Assembly (NCBI GenBank): GCA_044370935.1 | Contig: JBILUQ010000248.1 | Coordinates: 1 to 5,956, forward strand | DNA length: 5,956 nt | Source of the DNA: Chth-196 sp044370935 | Lineage (GTDB): Bacteria; Verrucomicrobiota; Verrucomicrobiia; Chthoniobacterales; Chthoniobacteraceae | Reading direction: 5' to 3' | Part shown: one piece after another, positions 1 through 5,956 of the stretch | Layout of the letters: each line of letters opens with the position of its first letter | Position numbering within the stretch: the first letter of the stretch is position 1 | Notes under the pieces: generated by a model | Database searches by the model: none | Told to the model about the DNA's origin: nothing | What the model saw: only the letters and a program-made list of their open reading frames with translations | Program-made: the position numbers and the translations under genes

Positions 1-59
1 GATCCGTGCCGCAATCTGCGTCATTTGCCAAGCTCCACCGCAGTTCGCCTGAACCCGCC

Positions 60-152
60 ATGAAAAACCCCCTCTTAGCGTGCGCGCGAATCCTTCCCGC
101 GTGCATCACTTCGCTCACCCTGCTGTGCGGGGGCAAATCTTCCGCGGCGGCT
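60..152 (+). other. Predicted Sec signal peptide of the tandem hydrolase
   Basis: The 31 residues from the ATG at 60 have a short basic n-region (MKN), a hydrophobic core, and a small-residue run SSAAA before PSLPG, fitting signal peptidase I cleavage after Ala31. Cys23 follows TLL, which is a poor lipobox because position -1 is Leu, so a lipoprotein is less likely. Export to the periplasm or beyond fits hydrolases of this type. Confidence 0.6.
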
Positions 153-2297
153 CCATCCCTGCCCGGGACCGAGGCTCTGCGCTCCAACGCTGACTTGTCC
201 ACCGAAATGGTGGCGGGCATCGACCGCATGGCCGATCGCCTCATTGAAAATGCTCGCGACAAACGCCATCCCACCCGTGAAAAACTTGTAGCCATCCTAG
301 GCGTCGTCGACTCGCGTATTCCGTTTTCAGCGCTCGAGTGGATCGGAGATACCCTAAACCCAGCGGTGCTGCTCGAAACCGATACGGTGAAAGTGTCCCG
401 GGTTCGGTGGTCTGTTTTTGAAGATTTCCATGGCGAGGGTATTTTCGTGCAGCCGAAAGCGGAGCCTCTCGCGAGGATCATATATCTGCCGGACGCGGAC
501 GTACCGCCCGAAAGGCTCGTCGACGAGATGCTGCTGAGCGCGCAGTGCGAGATCATTATTCCCGCGCTTACAAGCCGCGCCAGCACGCACAGCGGCAACG
601 AACGGCTGGGTATCCGCACGGACCTATCGCATCGGGAGTGGATTTACCGGCAGTCTTTTGAGTGCGGACGACATATTATCGGCTTTGAAATTCAAAAAGC
701 ACTCGCCCTAGTGGACTGGTTTAGGACGCGCCCAGTCCAGCTCCCGATTCTCGTTGCCGGCTTGGGCGAAGGCGGACTGATTGCGCTGCATACCGCGGCC
801 ATCGACACGCGCGTCGATGCAGCCTACGTCGCAGGGTATTTTGCGCCGCGAGAGAAAGTATGGCAGGAGCCGCTTTATAGGAATGTGTTCGGCCTGCTGC
901 GTAATTTTGGCGATGCCGAAGTCGCCTCACTCATCGCTCCCCGCCCCCTTGTCATCCAGCACCTCGGGTTTCCCCAAATCCAGTCGACAACACCCGCGGC
1001 GGGAATCCGCCAGATCGCCGCTCCGGGCCGGCTTGAAATGCCGTTAGACCAGTCATCCGAAGCCGAGGTCGAGCGGGCCCGGTCCATCATTCCAGGCAAT
1101 TGGATCCGCTTCTATACGCAGCGGCAGGGAATCAAGGAGGTCGTGCGTTCGGTGTTTCCGCAGGTCACAGCTTCGGCGATTCTTTCCAAGGCTTCGTCCA
1201 ATGACAAGCCCATCGGCCTGCCGGTGGATTCTGAGCGCCAGCGCCGACAAGTGCGTCAACTGCAGAACCTCTGCAAGCAGCTGGTAGTTGATGCCGAAGC
1301 CGAGCGGGAATCAAAATTTTGGAAAGAGCTTCCACTCAAATCCAGCGAAGCTTTTGAATCGCACATCGCGACGGAGCGAGAGCGCTTTTGGAGGGAACTC
1401 ATCGGCCGCCTCCCGGATCCTGATCTTCCTGCCCATGTGCGGACGCGCTCGGTCTTTGAGAACGACAAGGTGTCGGTGCATGAGGTTGTGCTAGACGTGT
1501 GGGAGGACGTGTTTGCCTGGGGCTTGCTCTGCGTTCCAAAGGGGATCGCCGCCCCCGAGCGAAGGCCGGTGGTGGTTTGCCAGCATGGTCTTGAAGGCCT
1601 CCCAGCAGACGTTGTTGAGGGCGACCCAACGCAAAAGGCTTGGTCATATTACAAAGGCTTCGCACTCGCCCTGGCGGAACGCGGCTTCGTCACTTTCGCG
1701 CCGCACAATCCCTACCGCGGCAAGGAGTCGTTCCGAGTGCTTCAACGCAAACTGAACCCGATGGGCCTCACGCTTTTCAGCGTTATCGCCGGACAGCACC
1801 AGCGGATTCTTGAATGGCTAGGCGGGCTCTCCTTCGTGGATTCCTCCCGCATCGGTTTCTACGGCTTGAGTTACGGTGGCAAGTCGGCGATGCGCCTTCC
1901 TGCGATCCTCCCGGGATACGCCCTTAGCATTTGCAGCGGCGACTTCAACGAATGGATCCGCAAATGTGTCAGCACGGATCTTCCGCAAAGCTATGTGTTC
2001 ACATCGGAAAACGAGATCTGGGAATGGGATCTGGCCCGCCACTTCAACTACGCTGAGATGGCGGCGCTCATCGCACCACGCCCGTTTATGGTTGAACGAG
2101 GACACGAGGACGGCGTTGCCCGGGACGAATGGGTGAATTACGAATTTGCAAAGGTACGCCGCCTCTTTGATCGACTCTCGCTTCAAGATCGGACAGCGAT
2201 CGAACACTTCAACGGACCGCATACGATCCACGGCGAAGGCACCTTTGAATTTTTGCACCGGCACCTCAAGTGGCCTGTGCCCGCCTCCCAACGGTAA
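60..2297 (+). CDS. Secreted tandem-domain alpha/beta hydrolase (acetyl xylan esterase/dienelactone hydrolase-like)
   Basis: Probable exported ester hydrolase of about 745 residues; the substrate cannot be told from sequence. Residues 1-31 read as a Sec signal peptide: basic start, hydrophobic stretch LLACARILPACITSLTLL, then an AAA-P signal peptidase I-type site. The C-terminal alpha/beta-hydrolase half (about 455-735) has an oxyanion-type HG at 509-510, nucleophile motif GLSYGG with Ser604, a LIAPRP strand at 670-675 followed by likely acid Asp684, and likely His721 in FNGPH (His724 is an alternative). The N-terminal half (about 95-310) repeats the same layout: VKVSRVRWSVFEDF matches VSVHEVVLDVWEDVF, and SLIAPRP matches ALIAPRP. 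Its nucleophile position is Glu237 (GLGEGG), and no acid or His is evident, so this half is probably non-catalytic. The start at 60 was chosen for the signal peptide. An in-frame GTG at 6 would add 18 residues, and the frame is open to the window edge. No good ribosome binding site is visible. The hydrolase fold is secure; the esterase role is inferred. Confidence 0.85.
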   Translation: MKNPLLACARILPACITSLTLLCGGKSSAAAPSLPGTEALRSNADLSTEMVAGIDRMADRLIENARDKRHPTREKLVAILGVVDSRIPFSALEWIGDTLNPAVLLETDTVKVSRVRWSVFEDFHGEGIFVQPKAEPLARIIYLPDADVPPERLVDEMLLSAQCEIIIPALTSRASTHSGNERLGIRTDLSHREWIYRQSFECGRHIIGFEIQKALALVDWFRTRPVQLPILVAGLGEGGLIALHTAAIDTRVDAAYVAGYFAPREKVWQEPLYRNVFGLLRNFGDAEVASLIAPRPLVIQHLGFPQIQSTTPAAGIRQIAAPGRLEMPLDQSSEAEVERARSIIPGNWIRFYTQRQGIKEVVRSVFPQVTASAILSKASSNDKPIGLPVDSERQRRQVRQLQNLCKQLVVDAEAERESKFWKELPLKSSEAFESHIATERERFWRELIGRLPDPDLPAHVRTRSVFENDKVSVHEVVLDVWEDVFAWGLLCVPKGIAAPERRPVVVCQHGLEGLPADVVEGDPTQKAWSYYKGFALALAERGFVTFAPHNPYRGKESFRVLQRKLNPMGLTLFSVIAGQHQRILEWLGGLSFVDSSRIGFYGLSYGGKSAMRLPAILPGYALSICSGDFNEWIRKCVSTDLPQSYVFTSENEIWEWDLARHFNYAEMAALIAPRPFMVERGHEDGVARDEWVNYEFAKVRRLFDRLSLQDRTAIEHFNGPHTIHGEGTFEFLHRHLKWPVPASQR

Positions 2298-2298
2298 A

Positions 2299-2332
2299 GC
2301 TTTGCATGAATCATATCCGAGATTTGCAAGGC
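2299..2332 (+). terminator. Weak hairpin after the hydrolase stop codon
   Basis: GCTTTGCA (2299-2306) can pair with TGCAAGGC (2325-2332), with one G-U pair. An inner AATC/GATT pairing (2309-2312 with 2321-2324) extends the stem past a two-base bulge. It lies directly after the stop of the hydrolase gene. No T-run follows, so a working intrinsic terminator is uncertain. It also overlaps the -35-like element of the promoter candidate. Confidence 0.25.
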
Positions 2333-2351
2333 TCAGTATGCTAGGTACATC
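2324..2351 (+). promoter_or_regulatory. Candidate sigma70-type promoter for the FHA kinase gene
   Basis: A -35-like TTGCAA (2324-2329) is separated by 16 bases from a weak -10-like TACATC (2346-2351). The spacer carries GCTCAGT and CTAGG, words also found in the strong consensus promoter family with the core CTCAGTCCTAGGTA. Transcription would start near 2358, giving a leader of roughly 40 bases before the kinase ATG at 2401. The -10 matches TATAAT at only three of six positions, and promoter rules for this host are unknown. Confidence 0.3.
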
Positions 2352-2400
2352 TGCACATTTGCCTGATGCATTGAAGGGCAGGTTGTGATATCGGCTATCG

Positions 2401-5103
2401 ATGCAGACGTGGTCAATCACCCTTTATGGACCAACAGGCGCTATTAGTAGCGTCGATACCGGTGAATCGCAATTTGTGATCGGTACCGAGACTGCATCGG
2501 ATGTGTTCACTGTGGCTGGCGTGGGAGTTACTGAGCGCCATGCGTGGGTGTGGATCAGCGAGGCTGGGTTGCAGGTGGAGGATCTCGGGGGAGGAACACT
2601 GGTCAACGGCCACACGATCACTGAACGGGTGCAGGTCGAATATCCGGCCTCTGTGCAGGTCGGAGACGTCACGCTGTTGGTGGAAGTTAAAGCAGTCCAC
2701 CCGGTGGCTGTATCGCCTACTTCCAGTTCGATGGACATCACCATTCCTCAGCGAGCTGTGAGCAAGAGCAAGGCCAGTATGGATGTGACCATTCCGCAGA
2801 GAACGCCCACGCGTTCGAGTGTTCAGAAAGCTGCGTCAACGAATACACCATCTGCTGATCCGAACGCTGCAAAAAAAGCACCACTCACAGGAGAGTACAC
2901 ACTTGTGCGTGAAATCGCCCGTGGCGGCATGGGGCAGATCTATTTTGGTGAGGATCCCCAGCTGGAGCGGCAGGTGGCGGTGAAGGTGAGCAGCATCAGC
3001 GAACATGGAGAAGATCCCCGTTTTGTTAAAGAAGCCAAGGTGCTGGCACAGCTCGCACATCCGAACATTGTTCCGATCCATAACATCGGCGTCGATGCGC
3101 AGGGGCGTCCCTTCTACTCGATGAAGTTGGTGAAAGGCCGGACGCTGCAGGCCGTTGTAAATTTGATCCGCGACGGTGATGCTGCGGCGATCAAAGAATA
3201 CCCTCGCGCAACCATGCTGACTATCTTCCGCAAGGTTTGTGATGCGATGATGTTTGCGCACAGCAAAGGAATTCTGCACCGGGATCTGAAGCCGGAAAAC
3301 ATCATGGTGGGTGAATACGGCGAAGTGCTGGTGATGGACTGGGGCCTAGCAAAGGTGCTGGGTGAACGCGAAGAACAGAGCTCGAGCGTTTCACGCGTCA
3401 ACGACATTGGTGATTACGGCATGACCATGGAAGGTGAGATCATGGGTACTCCACAGTACATGTCGCCTGAACAGGCAATGGGAATGGTGGCGGAACTGGA
3501 TGCTCGCTCTGACATCTACAGTTTGGGCGGGATTCTCTACGCGATCCTGACACTGCGTCCACCGATCGAGGGTACGACCTTGGATGAGGTGCTCACCAAG
3601 GTGAAGAACGGGAGCATCAGCTCGATGGTCACCAAGCGCGGGAGTAATGACGAGGTGACGGTGGGTGTGCCGACCGCGATGGGTGTTGAGGCGCCAGAAG
3701 CGTTGCAGGCCGTCACGCTTAAGGCGATGGCAACGGATCGCAATGGGCGCTATGCGAGCGTGGAACTGTTCGCTGGTGATATTGAGAGGTATCAGAACGG
3801 CTTTGCAACGAGCGCGGAGGACGCGGGTGTGTGGAAGCGTGCAATGCTCTGGGCGAGACGCAACAAAGCGCTTGCCGGGGCCGTGATCGTGTTGGTCATT
3901 GTGGTCGCCGGATTCACTGCGCGCGTTTTACAGAAGGGGCGTGAGGCGAGCGATGCACTGCAGAATTTGCGTGATACGGCACCCACGTTTGCAATGCGTG
4001 CCAAAGACGCGCTTCACGACGGAGAATTCGAGGACGCCTTGAGAGCCATCACATTTGCGGCAAACATTCAGCCGGATAGCTCCGAATATCATGCTTTGCG
4101 AGGGAACGTACTGCAGGTGTTGCTGCGTTGGCCGGAGGCTATTGCCGAGTACAAAAGTGCACTGCGTTTTAGTAAAGACGAGGCGATACAAAAAAATCTC
4201 ACACTCACGGAAAGGCTGCTGGCGCTGCTTAAAGCGGAGGGCGACATCAAGGCGCGGAGTGCGTTGTTTGAATACTTAAATTCTCAAGGCAGACAGTATG
4301 AAGCCATGGTGATCGGCAGGGAACTGGGAGATTTTTGGAAAAGCAAAAAAGGTGATCAAACGGCGAATGTGGGCCTTGGAGTTGAAGATTTAAGTGTTGT
4401 CCCTGAGTTGGTGCAGAGCTTGGAAAAAAAGTTGCTGCCTGTACCCGGAACCAATGTGCTCATGAGCAAGACGGAATTCACGGTAGGAGAATGGAAGTTG
4501 TATGCTCGTGCTGCGGGGCTTCCCGAGTGGCAGCAACCCGGCAGTTGGAGGCAGGCGGCTCCAGACTTTGTGCAAACGGATGACCACCCGCTTGTTTATG
4601 TGAGTTGGAAACAGGCGAAGCAATTTTGTGCCTGGTTGAGTGTGAAGACTGGGAGAGAATGGCGAATGCCCACAGATGCTGAGTGGGAAGCGGCGACAGG
4701 GCACTCCAAGTATATGTGGGGTGACTACTATCCCCCAAAATGGGATGATGGAAATTACGCCGTTGCGGCGGACGGTTCTGCCGATCCGGCAACGGTAGGG
4801 GTGGATGGAATCTTTGGAACGGCTCCCGTGGGTTCTTTCAAACCAAATGCATTGGGTTTTTATGATCTGGGAGGGAATGTCTTCGAATGGATGTGGGAAG
4901 AGGATCCTCAAAAAAAGAGCCGGATTGTTCGTGGAGGTGGATGGAATCAGGCGAAAGAGTTTTGCTTGGCCAAGACGAAAACGCTTAGCGGCGGCACATG
5001 GGGTAACGGTGGTGGAGTTAGAGGAAGTCTAGTTCCGGTAGCTCCAGCCGACCACAGTGACGCAAGTCGTGGTTTTCGATTGGTAAGAACAGTTGGAAAA
5101 TGA
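2401..5103 (+). CDS. Transmembrane Ser/Thr protein kinase with FHA, TPR-like and FGE-sulfatase (SUMF1-like) domains
   Basis: A 900-residue Hanks-type kinase, probably a membrane signal transducer. An FHA-like domain spans about 1-95 (His47, Asn69-Gly70). A Ser/Thr-rich linker follows, with SMDITIPQR (110-118) and SMDVTIPQR (126-134). The kinase domain (about 166-470) has Gly loop RGGMGQIY (174-181), Lys195 in VAVK, helix-C Glu211, HRDLKPEN (293-300, Asp295, Asn300), metal-binding Asp313 in DWG (for DFG), GTPQYMSPEQ (349-358) and Asp371, so it should be active. RRNK precedes one membrane span (about 489-507), placing the kinase inside. TPR-like helices lie at about 527-594, and an FGE-sulfatase domain at about 681-897 (PLVYVSWKQAKQFCAWL, WRMPTDAEWEAA, LGGNVFEWMW, RGGGW, ASRGFRLVR). 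The cysteine equal to human FGE Cys336 is Gln850; only Cys855 (Cys341 equivalent) remains, so the domain is probably a binding or sensing module. An in-frame TGA at 2386 leaves ATG 2401 as the natural start. GAAGGG (2373-2378) lies too far upstream for a normal ribosome site. Kinase-FGE fusions such as chlamydial Pkn1 are known in PVC bacteria. The input signal is unknown. Confidence 0.93.
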   Translation: MQTWSITLYGPTGAISSVDTGESQFVIGTETASDVFTVAGVGVTERHAWVWISEAGLQVEDLGGGTLVNGHTITERVQVEYPASVQVGDVTLLVEVKAVHPVAVSPTSSSMDITIPQRAVSKSKASMDVTIPQRTPTRSSVQKAASTNTPSADPNAAKKAPLTGEYTLVREIARGGMGQIYFGEDPQLERQVAVKVSSISEHGEDPRFVKEAKVLAQLAHPNIVPIHNIGVDAQGRPFYSMKLVKGRTLQAVVNLIRDGDAAAIKEYPRATMLTIFRKVCDAMMFAHSKGILHRDLKPENIMVGEYGEVLVMDWGLAKVLGEREEQSSSVSRVNDIGDYGMTMEGEIMGTPQYMSPEQAMGMVAELDARSDIYSLGGILYAILTLRPPIEGTTLDEVLTKVKNGSISSMVTKRGSNDEVTVGVPTAMGVEAPEALQAVTLKAMATDRNGRYASVELFAGDIERYQNGFATSAEDAGVWKRAMLWARRNKALAGAVIVLVIVVAGFTARVLQKGREASDALQNLRDTAPTFAMRAKDALHDGEFEDALRAITFAANIQPDSSEYHALRGNVLQVLLRWPEAIAEYKSALRFSKDEAIQKNLTLTERLLALLKAEGDIKARSALFEYLNSQGRQYEAMVIGRELGDFWKSKKGDQTANVGLGVEDLSVVPELVQSLEKKLLPVPGTNVLMSKTEFTVGEWKLYARAAGLPEWQQPGSWRQAAPDFVQTDDHPLVYVSWKQAKQFCAWLSVKTGREWRMPTDAEWEAATGHSKYMWGDYYPPKWDDGNYAVAADGSADPATVGVDGIFGTAPVGSFKPNALGFYDLGGNVFEWMWEEDPQKKSRIVRGGGWNQAKEFCLAKTKTLSGGTWGNGGGVRGSLVPVAPADHSDASRGFRLVRTVGK
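2728..2802 (+). repeat. Duplicated SMD-[IV]-TIPQR motif in the kinase linker
   Basis: Nine residues at 110-118 (SMDITIPQR) recur at 126-134 (SMDVTIPQR) with a 16-residue period, in the disordered-looking Ser/Thr/Lys-rich linker between FHA and kinase domains. The DNA copies differ at several third positions, so the match is kept mainly at protein level, which suggests selection on the peptide. Possible roles are autophosphorylation sites or docking motifs. Confidence 0.7.
3865..3921 (+). other. Single transmembrane segment of the kinase
   Basis: Residues 489-507 of the kinase form a run of Ala, Gly, Val, Ile and Leu (core AVIVLVIVVAGF) preceded by WARRNK. The basic residues before it fit a cytoplasmic N-terminal side. 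This puts FHA and kinase inside and the TPR-like and FGE-like parts outside the cytoplasmic membrane, the usual layout of receptor-type bacterial kinases. Confidence 0.8.
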
Positions 5104-5119
5104 GCGTTGAGCGCAACGC
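5104..5119 (+). terminator. Short hairpin immediately after the kinase stop codon
   Basis: GCGTTG (5104-5109) and CAACGC (5114-5119) form a perfect six-pair stem with an AGCG loop, starting on the base after the TGA stop. Its placement suggests a role in ending or protecting the transcript. The following bases are GCAGGACAGAAT with no T-run, so it is not a textbook intrinsic terminator. Confidence 0.35.
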
Positions 5120-5149
5120 GCAGGACAGAATAAAAAGGCAGTGCATCGA

Positions 5150-5245
5150 ATGTCCGAGACGTTAGCCCTAGTTCCGCAGTTTGGTTTGTATTTTGAAAAA
5201 CTTTACAGAGAGACGCCGGTAAAACTCGGAAATGCTACAGAGTAA
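5150..5245 (+). pseudogene. Possible 31-codon ORF or remnant of a downstream gene
   Basis: An ATG at 5150 opens 31 codons, beginning MSETLALVPQFGLYFEKLY and ending GNATE before TAA at 5243. AAAAAGG (5133-5139) sits about 10 bases upstream, a plausible ribosome site. I do not recognise the peptide. It lies between the kinase and the insertion sequence. It could be a small gene, the 5' end of a gene cut by the insertion (if the element starts slightly upstream of my estimate), or chance. No function is assigned. Confidence 0.25.
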
Positions 5246-5261
5246 AAATTGGCGCGAATGC

Positions 5262-5956
5262 CTGTAGTGGAGAAGACCCCCTTGTTGGGAAAATCAACAG
5301 CGCGGAACATGGTGGCATGTTTCTGCGCAAGAACCGCAAAAAGTCCAACGGTGAGGTCTATGAATACTGGACCTTGTGTGAGACGGTACGCACCGAGCTT
5401 GGCCCTCGCCAACGCGTGGTCGCCACGCTGGGCAAGCTCTCAGAGGAAGACCTTGCCGCAGGATGGGAGGACATTGAAGCGCTGCTGGAAGGCCGCAAAC
5501 CAGGGCCCCGGCAGCTTCTGCTCGAAAAATCAAAGGACACCTCAAATGTGTCCGAACCTACGCAATGGAAATTGGCCGATCTGGCGAATCTTTCGGTCGA
5601 ACGTGTGCGTGAATTTGGCAGCGTGTATCTGGCATTGGCGCTTTGGAGACGACTGGGTCTGCACGAACTGCTCTCGCAGCTTATGGGCGAGGGACGCGAA
5701 GACGTACCTTGGGCGGAAGTCGCAGCCGTATTGACTGCCGGCAAATTCTGCGGACAAGCCTCAGAGCTTGGCGTGGCCGAAGAGTGGTATGCGCGAACTG
5801 CCCTTGAGGATATCAGCGGCATCGCTCCTGAACTCATCAATGATGACCGCCTCTATCGTGGATTGGATCATCTTGGAAAGCACAAGGACCGACTCTGCGA
5901 GCATCTGATGCAACGCTACAGGGACTGGTTTGGGGTGCGCTTTGAGTTCCTCCTTT
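5262..5956 (+). mobile_element. Insertion sequence, left part, probably IS1634 (IS4-like) group; continues past the window
   Basis: The transposase reading frame begins at 5317 and runs off the window end. The sequence CTGTAGTGGAGAAGACCCCC starting at 5262 is the best candidate for the left terminal repeat: it lies about 55 bases before the transposase start, a usual distance, and resembles as I recall the CTGTAGTG-type ends of this group. The right end and the target-site duplication are outside the window, so the boundary is an estimate. Confidence 0.55.
5317..5956 (+). CDS. IS1634-like (IS4-group) DDE transposase, N-terminal part, cut by window end
   Basis: About 213 residues are visible without a stop; full-length members of this group are typically 500-600 residues. 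The start MFLRKNRKKSNGEVYEYW, followed by VRTELGPRQRVVATLGKL, is the characteristic N-terminus of these transposases: a small basic strand-rich region ending in a VVATLGKL-type motif. Later parts (ERVREFGSVYLALALWRRLGL, then LTAGKFC and LYRGLDHLGKHKDRL) fit the helical region ahead of the catalytic core. The DDE residues themselves lie beyond the window, so activity cannot be judged. ATG 5317 was chosen because it gives the family-like N-terminus. The frame stays open upstream, but without a better start. No frameshift or stop is seen in the visible part, so the copy may be intact. Confidence 0.78.
   Translation, partial: MFLRKNRKKSNGEVYEYWTLCETVRTELGPRQRVVATLGKLSEEDLAAGWEDIEALLEGRKPGPRQLLLEKSKDTSNVSEPTQWKLADLANLSVERVREFGSVYLALALWRRLGLHELLSQLMGEGREDVPWAEVAAVLTAGKFCGQASELGVAEEWYARTALEDISGIAPELINDDRLYRGLDHLGKHKDRLCEHLMQRYRDWFGVRFEFLL

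Noticed and set aside
6..59. GTG at 6 as the hydrolase start
   Set aside because: It would put 18 polar residues ahead of a convincing signal peptide. The ATG at 60 gives a normal exported N-terminus. It cannot be fully excluded because upstream sequence is missing.
1818..2420. 200-codon open frame on the minus strand
   Set aside because: It lies opposite the conserved catalytic half of the hydrolase, has no recognisable domain, and is best explained as a shadow of that gene's codon use.
4390..4911. 173-codon open frame on the minus strand
   Set aside because: It is antisense to the FGE-like domain of the kinase and shows no family features.
4441..5100. Active formylglycine-generating enzyme (sulfatase activator)
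   Set aside because: One of the two catalytic cysteine positions is Gln850, and no sulfatase gene is in the window.
5249..5734. 161-codon open frame on the plus strand starting near the insertion end
   Set aside because: It overlaps the transposase in another frame. The frame starting at 5317 gives clear transposase similarity, while this one gives an Arg/Ser-rich, unrecognisable product.
5358..5840. 160-codon minus-strand open frame
   Set aside because: It is Ser/Arg-rich, opposite the transposase, and without domain features.
1..5956. CRISPR array, tRNA or rRNA genes, toxin-antitoxin pair
   Set aside because: I found no regularly spaced repeats, no cloverleaf-like or rRNA-like sequence, and no recognisable toxin or antitoxin on either strand.

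Overview
This looks like chromosome from a bacterium of the Planctomycetes-Verrucomicrobia-Chlamydiae (PVC) group, most likely a verrucomicrobium or planctomycete. The basis is protein style: a large secreted tandem alpha/beta-hydrolase, and a Hanks-type kinase with the DWG/SPEQ variant motifs joined to FHA, TPR and FGE-sulfatase-like domains. Both are common in that group. No rRNA or other phylogenetic marker is present, so this is an inference. Everything recognised as a gene is on the + strand.

Layout. (1) Positions 60-2297 encode a probable exported hydrolase built from two related alpha/beta-hydrolase halves. The C-terminal half keeps a Ser/Asp/His triad. The N-terminal half has Glu where the nucleophile should be and looks catalytically dead. 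(2) A 103-bp gap (2298-2400) holds a weak hairpin and a sigma70-like promoter candidate. (3) Positions 2401-5103 encode a 900-residue membrane serine/threonine kinase: FHA domain, linker with a duplicated motif, complete kinase core, one membrane span, TPR-like repeats, and a C-terminal FGE-sulfatase (SUMF1-like) domain. That last domain has lost one of the two cysteines needed for formylglycine synthesis. (4) Positions 5104-5261 hold a short hairpin just after the kinase stop and a possible 31-codon ORF. (5) From about 5262 an insertion sequence begins. Its transposase (5317 to the window edge, no stop) resembles the IS1634 (IS4-like) group.

How they fit together. The kinase is probably a one-protein transmembrane signalling device, with FHA and kinase domains in the cytoplasm and the TPR/FGE-like part outside the membrane as a sensor or binding module. 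Nothing in the sequence ties the hydrolase to the kinase beyond shared strand and closeness. The insertion sequence has landed downstream of an intact kinase gene and may separate it from former neighbours. I see no clear new multi-gene system. The most unusual points are the degenerate domains: a hydrolase half without its nucleophile, an FHA domain without its phosphate-binding Arg, and an FGE domain with one cysteine missing.
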